NCBI RefSeq assembly: GCF_017591425.1
Contig: NW_024467104.1
Span: 62,001 to 126,000 of the forward strand
Reading direction: 5' to 3'
From: Ochotona curzoniae
Lineage: Eukaryota > Chordata > Mammalia > Lagomorpha > Ochotonidae
Length of the DNA: 64,000 nucleotides
Below are positions 1-12,370 of this stretch, piece by piece (positions within the stretch are counted from its first letter, which is position 1; every line of letters begins with the position of its first letter). The position numbers and the translations under genes are program-made. The notes under the pieces are model-generated. The model saw only the letters and a list, made by a program, of their open reading frames with translations. It ran no database searches and was not told the DNA's origin.

Positions 1-344
1 GCTGTGTTACCTACACATTTTCCTCAAGCACACATGCAACCTGGCTCAGGTTAGACTGTAGATTAGGCCTTAAACGTAAGTCAATGCATTTCAGGAGTCT
101 GATCATACTAAATACATTATCCACTATGTAATGGAGTTAGAAATAATACCAGGGGGAATTTACAAATATGTGTAAATTAAGTTTCATATTCCTACATAAC
201 ACATAATAAAAAACACAAGGAAAAGCAGAAAACACTTCAAGATGAAGGAAAAGTAAAACTACAATATACCAAAAGATGGTGGAATGCATCTAAGATCTTG
301 CTAAGTGGAAATTCACAGCTCAAAATGTCTGTTTTACACATAGA

Positions 345-632
345 AGGGAGGTTGGCATTGTGGTGTAGCTCATATGCTGGTGTGTTCAAGATCCAGCTGT
401 TCCATTTTCTCTCCAACTCCCTGCTCGTGTGCCTAAGAAAGCCATGGAAGATGACCCAAGTGTTTGGAACCCTATTCTCCTATGGGAAGTGCTGCAGAAT
501 CTTCTGGAACTCTGCTTCAATTGGGCCCAGCCCCGCCTGTTGCCACAATGTGGGGAGTGAACCCATGAATGAAAGTTCTTTCTGTTGCTCCCTTTCTCTG
601 TGTAATTCTTCCTTTCAAATACATCTTTAAAA
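345..632 (+). mobile_element. Lagomorph C-type SINE, decayed, plus strand
   Basis: A diverged full-length copy: a 5' part like GGTTGGCATTGTGGTGTAG, the middle landmark AAGAAAGCCATGGAAGATG, GGGGAGTGAACC near 3' and a tail of TTTCAAATACATC. It gives short spurious open frames on both strands. Confidence 0.8.
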
Positions 633-649
633 TAGCTCTCCATTCAATC

Positions 650-1440
650 GCCTTAACTTTCTCCTTAAGATAAGAAAAAGAGCAGATTATATACAAAACA
701 AATAGAAAGAAATGAACGGGACCAGAGGAGAAAGAAGTAAGTCAGAAAGTGAAATATAGAGAAAAATCTTAAAAGTATGCTCTTTGCAATGATTCTTAAA
801 ATGACAACATGAGAACTAGATTTGATTTAAAAAAAGAAAGGGGAAAACAAAAGACCAGCATCGAATAAGGATACATTGCCCTTGAATTTATGAAGAATAT
901 TGTAAAGGAATGTCATGAACAAGTAGTCAACAAATTCTATGAGTTAGATGAAAATGAGAAATTGTTTGAAAGCAAACAAGAGCATTGAAATGGAATCATG
1001 GGAATGCATCTACAAGAAAAGAAATTGAATTAGCAAGGAAAAAATAAAATTCTTCCCCCAAAGAAAATCCAGGTCAGGATGACTTCAGCTTCATTGCCAA
1101 GTGTAATCACACATTTATTTACTAATTTACATCAATCCTTCACAATCTTTCAAAAAACAGAAAGTAGGGGAACACTTCCAAATTGATTCTATGAGATCTG
1201 TAGCTCCTAGTACCAATACCAAAGATAGTACAAGAAAATTACAGTCCATGTTTATGTCCAATAGGTATAAAAATTCTCAACAGAATTCTTAAAAACGGTG
1301 TCTAATAGCCTATAAACATTATGCACCAGGATCAAGTGGAATTTTATCCCAGGAATGCAAGATTGTTTCAACATAGGAAAACCAATCAATGTCATGCATC
1401 CTATTGATAGAACAAAGGACATAGAGCATAGCAATGTTTT
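650..1440 (+). mobile_element. Decayed L1 fragment (ORF2), plus strand
   Basis: Stop-riddled L1 ORF2 text. The clearest part is 1320-1435, which encodes a degraded form of the reverse-transcriptase segment that normally reads near GFIPGMQGW followed by IHHIN and IDAK; the upstream part resembles the region before it. Confidence 0.65.
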
Positions 1441-1447
1441 TTTTTTC

Positions 1448-4400
1448 TCCCTCTGATTCTCCATTCCCTGTCTAGCCATACATTGAAATACAACTGCTGT
1501 TTCAGCTTCTATGATATGTGAGTTAAACAGCAGCCTATCCTCCAGGCTGAGTGCTGGATGTATAACATATGCTTGCAGGATGTCAGAACATGTTTGACTC
1601 CACTCCACTCTCCTGGGCATATCATGCACAAAGAAAATCTAAAGTGTCTTTCCCTAGGTTTAACTTATTACACTGAATGATCACAGAAGTTCCAAAGTGT
1701 CAGGAAACATGAATGGGAAGGCATGGAAATCAGGTTAGAATTAGATTTTGGGACTGCAATATTTATCAGCAGGATTTTTGCTTATTTCTAGCTTCCACCT
1801 CCAGACGTCTCATGGCATGAAAGTGTTTCAACTTCCAGGGTTCCTTTCTGTGGACAGATAGTGCTGTGGTTTGTTGATGGTACGGTTGAGAGTGAGTTGT
1901 GTCTCATCCTCCTCCAGGACTCAGCCAGCGACTACCTCTCCTCAGGGAAACCTGTGCTGTTATTCAGATAGCATTTAGAGTCCTTCTTTGCCCAGTTAAT
2001 GATACCCAGAGGGTTCTACCCCTTAGCACACAGATCAGAAATGTATGCTTTTAATAGATTACTTACAATGCAAGGGTAATACCTAATCAGGTGCAGATGC
2101 ATTATTTACAGATGTATATTTCTAAGTATCTTCTATGAAAATTACAAAAGAGAGATAATTAATTCCTGAGAGGACAAAGCCTCGACTAGAAGGAGAAGTC
2201 TTTTAATAAAAAAATTCACCATCTTCTCTAAATATGATGACTGAAAGAGAAATAGTCTTAATTGAGGAGGATCCTGTTTCAGCTCTGAAATGTTTCTTGA
2301 GTCTCAAATTCCAGGCATGAAATTTGGTATGAATTTCAGAAGGCATTGGATCTTTGAAAATGTATGTTTCGTAATTTTGAAGAAATTTATGTCCTCCTTT
2401 GGTTTCTCTAAGATTGTACTGTCACTGGAGACTGGAGAATACACATTACATAGCATGTTATCTGAGTAGCTGCCTACGATAATTACTTGTATTTCTGAAG
2501 ACGCTAGTCCTTCTCCTCAGCTACAGAGGCAATCACAGTAAGTGACGTAGGATTGCAGATTGCTAACCTCAATGTAGAGTTCCATTTCTTCCTAAGAGGA
2601 AGTTAAAATACCTGAAGAATTACTTTCAGATATTTGATGAAGGGTCACTTTAGATGCAAAAGGCTATTTTACAGAAATATCTTACTGAATTGTGGATTTT
2701 GATAAATCTAAGTTATTAAGAAAAAGTTTGCATTTTGCAACATCTTGAGTCAATTTCTAGGTTTTTCAGTATGGGATGAGTGTTGTAGTTGGATGTCTTA
2801 ATGTCAGTTTCCTCCGGGAAAAATGTGTATGTTATTTGGATAGTCAGAGACAGGCTTGTGCACAATGTCTACTTGAAAGAATATCCTCATCTTGCATACC
2901 ATGTGAGGTTAAATGACAGAAGGAGACTTAACAGACAGCCGAGACCAGTAAGGACACACTCAGTGTAGTGTGGGACACGGTGTGTGACTCACTGTCCTGG
3001 CTGGACAGGTGAAGTGAGAAGGGATCATTTGACTTCTGGTTTTCAAAGGAAAACTTTATCTCTGAAGCAGAGATACAAATGACAAATACATTAAATTCTA
3101 TGCTCTGCAGACAAATAAGACAACTTCTGCTGTAACTTTTCATTCTGACTCTATTTAAACTTACTTTGAAAAAATGTTAGTCCCTGTGCATTTAACTGTG
3201 TCAAGTCAGTCTTTTTTATATTACTCGCAGCTCTTGAGATAATTTTTAAGATTAGGAGATGAAACAAGTCAGAATGAGCCAATCACGACATTGACATCAT
3301 ATATAATTTTTCACCATTAAAATTTGTGCAGAACGCCTTTGTTTTGTGAGAGAAATGAGCAGGAACATTGGCCATGATGGGCAGGAACTCTGAGGGTTTT
3401 TTTCAGGCATTTTCTGCTAATGCTTCGACACTTTGTCCTGATGCTCTTAGAAGCAAATGTGTCATTCTTTCACACGCTAGAATGCCAACAGGCAAAACGC
3501 CTTGAGCATTCTGAAAAGCTGATGCTCTTGACTGGGCTGCTTCTGTACCTGACTCATTACTGTGTTGGCTTTTCTTCAAGATCACACTGGGGAGAGCATG
3601 TTTCATGACCTGCGACCAATTTTTGGAGACGTGCTCTAGGATCCTCATGACTTCAATTTCTGCTCAGGGCTCTCCTTTGGCTGCTGGATACAACAGCTAA
3701 GGGATCCATTTAGTGGGACATATTCTGTATTTCAAAATCTCAGAAGTGCATAAAATTAAACAAGTGAACTATTGATTGTGGTGACCAAGGTTCCTGTTGT
3801 TAATTGTTGAAATTAGGGTGAGCAAAAGACCAGTATTTTTCTCACACATTTGTACCAGTTGTCTGGTGCTGCCTTCTTTGCCAAGATCATCTTGTCTTTG
3901 CTTCAACTAAATTTTTAATATGTCAGTTTATTAATTTTGGTGATATTACTGCACAAAACTTTTCATAAAATATCAATAATTTCACCATTTTCATTCATCT
4001 ATTCTTGCTTAGATTCTTTTACTAGGAGTGATATAAAACTGACCTCTTATCATTAGTTTCTTAAATTAGGTCATAATAAGATATATTACAAATGCTAGCA
4101 AAAATTTAATTTGGTCTAAAAATATTTGACATTCACATATAGAACTCTCATAATTTTCATTGTGATGAGGATTTGAAGACTCATCACCTCTTCATTTCAC
4201 TATCAATATTTAAATATGTGTTTTAGCAAAAAGCAAAACAAATATAATTTGTAAGTGAAATTTTGAATTTAACGATTAAAACAAAAGTTAACATTCAAAT
4301 GCCAATTTCATAAGTATTATTTATTATTTTTTGTATAGAGTATGCTACGTAAGTATAGAATGCATATGATACAACTTTTTAATTGTTTTCTCAGTATATA

Positions 4401-4680
4401 CAACATTAAGCCTTGTTAGTTTCACTCCAAAATTATCTCAGATAACTGCATATTTCCATTGCACTGATGTCCAAGTCAAATCTTACAATGATTTGGATCC
4501 TAGAAAATGGAATCTCTCTTTTTTCTTGAATTCCTATGTCTTATTAAAATATTTTATGGTGATGAAGACAATAAAAGAGTCCATTAAACAATGGTGAGAT
4601 TCCTGTTCCTAGAGAGAAAAAGGGAGAGAATCTAATGTGGTGTGCAGGAGTAGGGAAAATGTGGAGTTTGACCTACTTGA
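1448..4680. other. No gene recognised; 5' flank of OR-1
   Basis: About 3.2 kb with only short open frames on both strands and no recognisable repeat. The 4020-4400 part is very AT-rich. It should contain the upstream exon and promoter of OR-1, but I could not point to a convincing donor or composite promoter motif. Confidence 0.5.
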
Positions 4681-4702
4681 TTCTTTTGTCTCTTTTCTAA
4701 AG
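4681..4702 (+). other. Putative 3' splice acceptor of the OR-1 coding exon
   Basis: A pyrimidine-rich run followed by CTAAAG lies 44 bases before the OR-1 ATG, with the AG at 4701-4702. OR genes usually carry the whole CDS in one exon that begins shortly after such a site, with non-coding exons upstream. The site is seen; its use is inferred. No upstream exon was identified for this gene. Confidence 0.45.
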
Positions 4703-4746
4703 GTGACACATTTCCTCCTGGAGTTTTTACCACCAACATCTCACAG

Positions 4747-5679
4747 ATGGAGAGCAAGAGGAATGTGACGGAATTCATCTTAGTAGGTCTGTCCCTGAAC
4801 CCTACAGTGCAGAAAGTGCTGTTCGGGGTGTTCTTGCTTCTGTATGTGATAACGCTTTCAGGAAACCTTCTCATCGTGGTCACCATCGTCAGCAGCCAGG
4901 CCCTGAACTCGCCCATGTACTTCTTCCTGACCCACCTTTCCTTGATAGACACAATTTATTCTTCTTCCTCAGCTCCCAAGCTGATCGCAGACTCCCTTCA
5001 CGAGCAGAAAATCATCTCCTTCAATGGGTGTATGACTCAAGTGTATGCCGAGCATATTTTTGGTGCCACCGAGATCCTTCTGCTGACAGCGATGGCCTAT
5101 GACCGCTACGTGGCCATCTGCAAGCCCCTGCACTACAGTGCCATCATGAGCCCCAGGCTGTGTGTCCTGCTGGTGGGAGTGGCGTGGACTGGAGGGCTTC
5201 TGCATGCCACGATCCAGATCCTCTTCACGGTCTGGCTGCCTTTCTGTGGCCCCAATGTCATCGACCACTTCATGTGTGACTTGTACCCTCTGTTGAAACT
5301 CGTGTGCAGGGACACTCACCTCCTTGGCCTCTTTGTAGCTGCCAACAGTGGATTCATCTGCCTGTTAAACTTCCTCCTGTTGGTGTGTTCCTATGTGATC
5401 ATCTTGTGCACTCTAAGGAGCTACAGTGTGGAAGGCAGGCGCAAAGCCCTCTCCACATGTGTCTCTCACATCACAGTGGTGGTGTTATTTTTCTTGCCCT
5501 GCATATTTGTGTATCTTCGTCCAGTGATCACTCTGTCCATTGATAAAGCAGTTGCTATATTTTATACTATGGTGACTCCTATGTTAAATCCTTTAATCTA
5601 CACCCTCAGAAATGCTGAGGTAAAAAATGCGATAAGGAAGCTGTTGAGGAAAAAGGGAATTCAGATGCTCATTAAATAG
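4747..5679 (+). CDS. OR4C: Olfactory receptor OR-1, subfamily 4C (OR4C12-like), intact
   Basis: A complete 310-residue class II odorant receptor, a G-protein-coupled receptor of the olfactory cilia membrane that would signal through Golf. The frame opens at an ATG followed by an N-terminal NVT glycosylation site (residues 6-8). Seven hydrophobic segments are visible at roughly 25-48, 58-80, 97-117, 138-158, 195-220, 238-260 and 270-290. Family signatures are all present: GN at 39-40 in TM1, SPMYFFL near 55-61, conserved Cys95, [10 protein letters not shown] at 116-125, SY at 215-216 in TM5, KALSTCVSH at 233-241 in TM6 and PMLNPLIY at 278-285 in TM7. Length is normal for OR4 and there is no internal stop. 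From memory it is closest to human OR4C12, but orthology is unproven because subfamily 4C has many copies. The CDS is richer in CpG than the AT-rich DNA around it. The ligand is unknown. Confidence 0.95.
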   Translation: MESKRNVTEFILVGLSLNPTVQKVLFGVFLLLYVITLSGNLLIVVTIVSSQALNSPMYFFLTHLSLIDTIYSSSSAPKLIADSLHEQKIISFNGCMTQVYAEHIFGATEILLLTAMAYDRYVAICKPLHYSAIMSPRLCVLLVGVAWTGGLLHATIQILFTVWLPFCGPNVIDHFMCDLYPLLKLVCRDTHLLGLFVAANSGFICLLNFLLLVCSYVIILCTLRSYSVEGRRKALSTCVSHITVVVLFFLPCIFVYLRPVITLSIDKAVAIFYTMVTPMLNPLIYTLRNAEVKNAIRKLLRKKGIQMLIK

Positions 5680-5746
5680 CCTGACTGAGTGTAACATATA
5701 GTAGAAGTAATACTCCAAACCTCTTAGTCTGTAGAGCATTACATGG

Positions 5747-6037
5747 TGTTTGTGAATGAGTGGTCTAGGGTAAGTAGCTGCTTGACATAACTACTTCATC
5801 CCACATCGGAGTGCTTGGGTTCAATTCCCTGCTGTACACCCTGCTCACCCTGATGAGCACCGTGAGAGTAAGTGATGGCTCAGGTGGTTGAGTCACTGCT
5901 TTTCATGTGTGAATCTGAATTACGGTTCTGGCTTTGCATTTGATCTGATGTATCCCTGTCCATGTGGGTTTTAGAGGAGTGACCTGATAGGAGGGAACTT
6001 TGTTCTCACTCTTTCTCAAGAAAATACATATTAAAAA
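5747..6037 (+). mobile_element. Older lagomorph C-SINE variant, plus strand
   Basis: Landmarks of an older C-repeat subfamily: CATCCCACATCGGAGTGC, a TGGGTTCAATTCC B-box-like stretch, and GTGATGGCTCAGGTGGTTGAG in the middle, ending in an A-rich tail. It is strongly diverged. Confidence 0.65.
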
Positions 6038-6040
6038 AAA

Positions 6041-7436
6041 ACAGAAGAAACCTGGTTTATATAAGCATTTGATATTACTTTAAATAGCAGAAAGCTTATA
6101 GAAAACTTGCATCCAGATTTACTGTCTCCTTTTCCACTCTCATTATCACTATTTACTGATTCTTAGTCAATATATAGCTATATATATTTATCAGTTACTT
6201 TGGAATTAAACATTACCGTATCCTAAAATGTATGAGTCTAGGGCATTGGATGGATATTAAAATAGTGTTGTTATGTGACATTGAGACAATTACTTGTTAT
6301 TAGTGATCAATGAAAAAAAATCAGGATTCAAGATATTCTTTACTTTGGATTCTATCCTTAAAATGAATTTTCTGTTTTGTGAATTGCATAGAAAGAACAG
6401 GAAATATTAAGTGATGTCTGCATGGTTGCTATTTTATTATGTGTTTTCCATACTACATTAGTTTGGGTCCAATCAAGAGAGAGATCCATAGCTTTCGTGT
6501 GAAAGTTTGAACAGGAATGTCAACTGTAACAGGATTAATGATAAAAGTGCTATAGGACATCTGTCATAGGAAGATGAGGTTTTAAGAAAGAAACTAACTT
6601 AACAGTTGTGCTTCCTTCCCTGGAGTAGGATTTTAAGTTTTGAAAGATTTAGTTGTCCTCCCCTGAGTCACAGAGAAGTCAATTGAATTGTTTTTTATGC
6701 AACAGAGAGTGTTCAAGTTAGCTGTGCAGACCACGCCTTCAGCTGGAAAGCTGGGTACTTCTCATCCAGATGGTGATGAGCAAGCAACAAGGAACTGTGA
6801 GTTTGGTGAGCAAGAGATTATGGTTTGGACTGGGGGACAGCTGCGTTAAGGTTGGCAGAGAGCATGGTTCCCCAACCTTCCCACCACAGTGCAGGCATAC
6901 CGAGATGAGAAGCTGATGAATCACTGAGATTTGCGTGCAGAGCTGCCACACAGTCCTATGAAGTTGTCAGTCCAAGTCAAAGGAAGTGAGCCCTGTTGAA
7001 TGCATACACAGACACCTGGAAACATACACATGAAAGCCACATAGTCAAAGCAAGATGAAGATAGACTCATGTTTAAATCAAGAAGAGATGCCACTTTCAA
7101 TGCCCTATAAGCACAGAAGTTAGAGCATCAGATTAAGCGTGGGGAGAAATGCTTACAGAATTTGCTAATATGTGTTAGACCATATAGGCTCTATTTATTT
7201 CTGCGATGTAAGAAATTGATGACTGTCACACTAAAGGTATTTTAAATTCTTACAATACATTTTGCAAGATATTACTCTTCAAATGTTTGAGAAATATGCT
7301 TACCTTGTCTGGACATTATGCAATGGTTCCATGTATCAAAATATCATGTGGTAGCAAATATGCATATTTAAACTGTCAGTCAAAAATAAAAAAACCTCAT
7401 GAAAGTGGTAGGACTGAGATACAAACTGAGATATTC
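6041..7436. other. No gene recognised
   Basis: AT-rich intergenic DNA between OR-1 and the next SINE. I see only short non-conserved open frames and no repeat I can name. Confidence 0.5.
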
Positions 7437-7439
7437 TTT

Positions 7440-7608
7440 AATTAAAAATTTATTTTTTTTTATTGGAAAAGCAGATGTACAGATAGAAGGAGAGACAGAA
7501 ATATCTTCCATCTGCTGGTTCACTTCCCGGGGGAGTTGGGGGAGGGTTTGCAATGTCTGAAACTGAACCGATGTGAAACCAGGAGCCAGGAGCTTATTCC
7601 AGGTCTAT
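7440..7608 (-). mobile_element. C-type SINE, truncated, minus strand
   Basis: T-rich tail complement, then ATTGGAAAAGCAGATGTACAG, a purine-rich stretch, TCTTCCATCTGCTGGTTCAC and AACCAGGAGCCAGGAGC. It breaks off before the tRNA-related half, so the 5' end of the SINE is missing. The following 7609-8166 shows nothing recognisable. Confidence 0.75.
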
Positions 7609-8200
7609 GGTATCCTTATTAATTATTTCATCAAGAATACATAGATTTTGAACGCACACATGAACGGATATTGTAAAACATATTTTAATATGTCTGTTGT
7701 GTGCATGATTTTGTTCATGTGGCTTTCTCGCAATATGTGAAGGAGCTCGTGTTTCCATCCATGGAGCACTTTGTTTTTCTCACAGGTTTCTAGGAGATGG
7801 ACTTTGGCACTAGAATGGGAACAGGAATATGCAGAGAAGACAAAATCATGGAAAAATCTATCATATAGAATAACATTGAGGAAAAAATTGATATCCAGAA
7901 GTTAATGAAGTTTCAATCTGGTAGAAAGACAAAATCATCTACAAGTCAATATGACTGAAGCCTACAACTGAGATCAAGAAATACTAGAGGAGTGGGTGGA
8001 GAATAGAGGCTGGGGGGATTTGTATGACACAAATGCAACGTGTCTCTCCATTGTCTGGTTGGGTGGAAGTTAATATAGATTCCAAGGGAGTTTGTACAGA
8101 AAGGAGTTAAAACTAGTGATGTTTGTTAAAAATTTCATGTCAGTTTTGCATTGGGCTGGTCCAGATGATTCCAGAAATGGTTATTGTATAAATGGTCTTA

Positions 8201-8545
8201 TTTATTTATTTATATTATTTCTATGATATGGTTTTATAGGTATAGGGATTCCCTCTTCAATCTTCCCTACCTCCCTCCCCACTCTCCCCTGACACTGTTT
8301 TCCCCCATATTATTACAGTAGTATAGTCTTTTGGCAATAGTCACAAGTCCAACATGTGTAAGTGCATCTTTTTATTTGGGAGTAGAGATGTATGCTTTAC
8401 TTCCTGGTATGCTAGTCTTCATTATTCTGTTCATCTGTGACAATGTATGTATATACATGTTTACTTATGTGTCTATTGATCTTATATTTTGCATGAAGTT
8501 TGCCTTATATTAGAGAGAACATATAATATTTGTCCATTTGGGATT
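8201..8545 (-). mobile_element. 5'-truncated L1 3' UTR copy with 34-bp flanking repeats, minus strand
   Basis: T-rich end at 8201, then the C-rich run CCTCCCTCCCCACTCTCCCC typical of this window's L1 3' UTR, seen also at 34808, 38764 and 52688. Flanking repeats 8167-8200 and 8546-8580 match at 29 of 34 positions, indicating an old target-site duplication. Confidence 0.65.
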
Positions 8546-8659
8546 GATTCCAGAGATGGTCATTGTACAAATAGTTTTAATAAATGGTTATCTATAGGCA
8601 TGGTATTCTACTTTGATTTTGAATTAATCCTTGCCATCAACGGTCAAACATTTTCCAAA

Positions 8660-8982
8660 AGGGGGCTGGCGGTGTGGTGTAATGGCAAGGCCATCACCTA
8701 CAATATCAGCATTCCATATGGGTGCTGGTTCATATGCTAGTTGCTCTATTTCCTATTTCGATTCCTGCTAACATCTGGGAGAAAGCAGCAGAAGATGCTC
8801 CAAGTGCTTGGCCCCTGCTGCTCCTGTGGGAGATCTGAAAGAGCTCCACTCTCCTGGCTTCTATGTGGTCCAATGCTGTCCATTGCTGCCAACAGGGGAG
8901 TGAATCAACTGATGAGGGATTTCTCTCTGTTTCTCTCCTTCTGTCTCTGTAACTGACTTCCAAATGAATAAATTTTAAAAAA
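8660..8982 (+). mobile_element. C-type SINE, plus strand
   Basis: Full-length diverged copy beginning GGGGGCTGGCGGTGTGGTG, with ATTCCATATGGGTGCTGGTT, GGGGAGTGAATCAACTGATG and a tail of CCAAATGAATAAATT. It accounts for short open frames here. Confidence 0.85.
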
Positions 8983-9486
8983 TCCAAATGGGACTCACAC
9001 TTTACATGAACAGTTTGGCTTTATAATGATATAATTTGTAATAAAAATATTTGCTTATTTGCAATAAAATGATAGATATTACAAAGTAATTATATAATTT
9101 ATCTGCTGACTTTTATCTTTATTGGGTAATATTTAAAGATCAATTTTGACTATATTTAAGGTGTACAGCATGGTTTTCATTTTTGTATGCATTATAAATT
9201 ATAAAATAAACATTTGGTAAATTCTAATCGTATGGTTGTAAGATTACCATAACCAAGCTAATTAGTCATCATCTCATATCATTAACATATTTTCTTTGGT
9301 AAGAAGATTTATTCTCTTGGCAAATTTCAAGTACGTATTACTTTATTACATATAGTTATCATGTTCATTAGCTCTTCAGAACTTACTTATCTGGCCTAAC
9401 TGAAGCTTTATACCCTTGTACCAATATTTCTACTTTTATCCCCAGGGGCTGGAAACTACAATTCTTCTTGTATGAGTTCAACTTTT

Positions 9487-9818
9487 TTTTATTTTAAAGA
9501 TTTATTTATTTATATTAGAAAGTCAGATATACAGAAAGAAGAGGCAAAGAGGAAGATCTTCCATCTGATAGCTCACTCCCCAAGTGATCACAATGGCCAG
9601 AGCTGAGCTGATCTGAAGCCAGGAGTCAGGAGCCTCCTCCAGATATCATATGCGGGTAAAGGGTCCCAAGGCTTTGGGCCATCCTTGACTGCTTTCCTAG
9701 GCTACAAACAGGGAGCTGGGTGGGAAATAGGGCAGCCGGGATTAGAACTGGCATCCATATGGGATCCCGGGTGTGTGCAAGGCGAGGACTTTAGCTGCTG
9801 AGCCCCCATGCCGGGCCC
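9487..9818 (-). mobile_element. C-type SINE with 14-bp target-site duplication, minus strand
   Basis: Poly-T start, full SINE body and 5' end GGCCC complement at 9813-9818. The 14-bp repeat TGAGTTCAACTTTT flanks it exactly (9473-9486 and 9819-9832), so this is a retrotransposition into the old L1. Confidence 0.93.
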
Positions 9819-9837
9819 TGAGTTCAACTTTTAAAAG

Positions 9838-10153
9838 AAGGTTTAATTGTTTATTTGAAAGGCAGGTTTACAAACAGAGAGGGAGACAGATATCTTTTAT
9901 TTGCTTCCTTATTCCCCAAATGCCTGCAGTAGCTGTGTCGGGGCCAGAGCAAAGCCAGGAGCTTGAAATTGCACCTGCATCTCTTATGGAGGTGCAGAAG
10001 CCAAAAGAGTTGGGGTATCATGCTTTGCTTTCTCAAGTTCATCAGCATTGAGCTAGATTGGAAGTAGGGCAGCCAGGACCCGAGTCGGCACACATACAGA
10101 ATGCTTGCAACGTAGCTGGCAGCTTAGCCTGATGTGTAATGAGGCTGCCCCCA
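9838..10153 (-). mobile_element. C-type SINE, diverged, minus strand
   Basis: Second SINE in a row: TTTATTTGAAAGGCAGGTTTAC, GGTGCAGAAGCC, and an altered B-box complement GGACCCGAGTCGG. It has more substitutions than its two neighbours, so it is the older insertion of the three. Confidence 0.8.
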
Positions 10154-10173
10154 AGTTTGATATTTGTAATTTT

Positions 10174-10506
10174 TTTTTTATTTAAAGATTTATTTTTATT
10201 ATTTTTTATTGGAAAGGCGGATATACAGAGAGGAGAGACAGAGAGGAAGATCTTCCATCCGATGATTCACTCCCCAAGTGAGCCGCAACGGGCCGATACT
10301 ATGCCGATCCGAAGCCAGGAGCCTCTTCCGGGTCTCCCACGCGGGTGCAGGGTCCCAAAGCTTTGGGCCGTCCTCAACTGCTTTCCCAGGCCACAGGCAG
10401 GGAGCTGGAAGGGAAGCGGGGCTGCCGGGATTAGAACCGGCGCCCATATGGGATCCCGGGCGTGCAAGGCGAGGACTTAACCACTTGCGCCACCGCGCCG
10501 GGCCCC
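10174..10506 (-). mobile_element. Young, near-intact C-type SINE with 15-bp perfect target-site duplication
   Basis: Best-preserved SINE of the window. Read on the minus strand it begins GGCCCGGCGCGGTGGCGC, has A box TGGCGCAAGTGG (10493-10482), B box GGTTCTAATCC (10439-10429), CGCCCGGGATCCCATATGGG and a CCAATAAAAAATAATAAAA tail. Many CpG sites are unmutated. GATATTTGTAATTTT flanks it perfectly at 10159-10173 and 10507-10521. It is useful as a reference copy for the family here. Confidence 0.96.
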
Positions 10507-10844
10507 GATATTTGTAATTTTCACAGGTAAGTGAGATTATGCAGTATTTGTCTTACAGTGCTTGGCTTCTTTCTTCAACATTATATCTTCTTTCACCCAT
10601 GTCATCACAGATGAAATGATGTCTTTGTTTTTTTAAGGATAAATAGGACTCACTTTTTTTTTTTTTTTAATTTACTTGTCTGTTTATGACCACATAGGTG
10701 AATTTCCTGTCTTGGCTATTATGAATAACATGAGGGCACAGAAAATATTTTGTGATACTGGTTTTATGTCTTTTGACTAGATATACCAGTATAGGATTGT
10801 TGAATCATACAGGTCCTTTTTTGTTTTATAATTACTCGAGAAGG

Positions 10845-11153
10845 AGGAAGATGTGTATCTAGCAGTATCTTTGTCTATATAATGAGAGGGAGGGTGGGAG
10901 GGAAAGTGAAGGAGATATAGATAGACAGGCAAGAGCATTCTCCCACCCATTTTTCCATCCCCTAAAAATTCTGGCAATGGTTGGGTTAGATAAGATCAAA
11001 GGAGTTGAGATCTGGAAAAACAACTCAGTCACTTGTTCTCAGCTCTGTTTTCCAGGATCCGTATTAATACAGTACTGGAACCAGGAGCCAGAGCCAAGAA
11101 GTGAACCCAAGTACTCTAATATGCCACGTGCATATCTTAATTTAGGTTAAATG
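10845..11153 (-). mobile_element. Older C-SINE variant, minus strand
   Basis: Purine-rich GAGAGGGAGGGTGGGAGGG segment, then AACAACTCAGTCACTTG, GGAACCAGGAGCCAGAGCC and GTGAACCCAAGTACTCTAAT, the complement landmarks of the older C-repeat subfamily, inserted in the L1. Confidence 0.6.
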
Positions 11154-12370
11154 TTCATTCCTAATTCTAGTGTTTGGAGGAATCTCCATACTGCTTTCCA
11201 TACGAGTAATTTACATCCCTACATATAGTGCGAATGGCTCCCTTTCCCCACTTCTTCAACCATCTTTTTTTTCTGTCTTCTTGTTGGTAATTAATCTGAT
11301 GCGATTAAGGCAGTGCTTCATTGTGGTCCTGATTTGTACTTCCCCAGCAATTAATGGTGTTCAGTTTTTCTGTGCATTTGTTTGTGTCCTGTATGTGCTT
11401 TTGGAAAGGTTTTTGCTTAGATGCTTTGCCAGTTGTTTTTTTTTTTTTTTTTGCTATTAGTTGAGTGAACTTACAAATTTCCGATATTAACCCCAAATCA
11501 ATGTATAGTTTGAAAGTGTTCACATGGTGGTTTCTTAACTCTGATAGTTTGCTGTGCAGAAACTTTCCGTCTGTCCTTGTTGTTTGTGCTTTGAAAGTCC
11601 GATCCAAGAAATCCTAGCCCTGACTACTGTTGAAGCCATTTCCCCTTAAATTTCCTTTCAGATGCTTAAGGTTTCAGCTTTCCAATTTATAGATTTTAAT
11701 GCATATTGTTTCGATTCCTGTATATAGTTTTAAGTATTGGCCCAGTTTTCTTTTTCATGTGAAAATGTCATTTTGACAGTGCTATTTATTGAGCAGTTCC
11801 TGTTCCCAGTGTGTATTTTTGGCACTTTGTCAGAAAGCAATTGTAAACACTTGGGTTTACTTTTGGGCTTTCTGGTTTGTTCCATTGGTCACTGTGTCTG
11901 TCTTTATGTCCATACCATATTGTTTTGATTGAAATAGCTTTAAAATACGTTTAGAAATTAAGATTTGTTCAGATTTGTTCTTTTTGTTTGAGATTTCTTT
12001 TTGAAATATTTTCTGGTTTTGTGCAATTTAAATATTTTTTCTGCTTTTGTGAAAAATTACATTAGAAATTTAATAGCACTGTTGATTTTTTTGTGTTATT
12101 GTTGATTTTATAGCCTTTAATATTAATGAAGCTGCTTGTCATTTGTACTAGTGTTTGGTAGAGTCTATTGTTTTCTAATTATTGGGATAATTGATGCCAT
12201 TAGCAAACAGAAATAATTTCCTTTTTTCTTTTCCTATATGGATTTAAATTATTTGCTTGTTTATTTTATGTATTCTTTTTATTATTATTCTAACTAAGAC
12301 TTATTCTACCATGTTGAATAGATGTGGTAAAACAGTATCCTTGTTTTATTTTTTTCTTTCTTTTAGATGT

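Larger units (their letters stand above)
9130..12370 (-). mobile_element. Old L1, 3' UTR to reverse-transcriptase region, minus strand, interrupted
   Basis: Starts with old mammalian L1 3' UTR text (9130-9482, ending TATGAGTTCAAC), resumes after the SINEs at 10507-10830 and continues from 11155 through degraded ORF2: the 3' end region, the segment ending TTCCATTGGTCACTGTGTCTG near 11880, and reverse-transcriptase sequence to about 12370. Four SINEs have inserted into it. No usable frame remains. Confidence 0.75.

Noticed and set aside
4632..5319. Antisense frames of 106, 116 and 60 codons over OR-1
   Set aside because: Shadows of the receptor frame on the opposite strand. The same kind of shadow occurs over OR-2, OR-3 and OR-4.
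10429..10493. A and B box pair as a tRNA gene
   Set aside because: The boxes belong to the tRNA-derived head of the SINE; no acceptor stem or cloverleaf is completed, and the same boxes recur at other SINEs.
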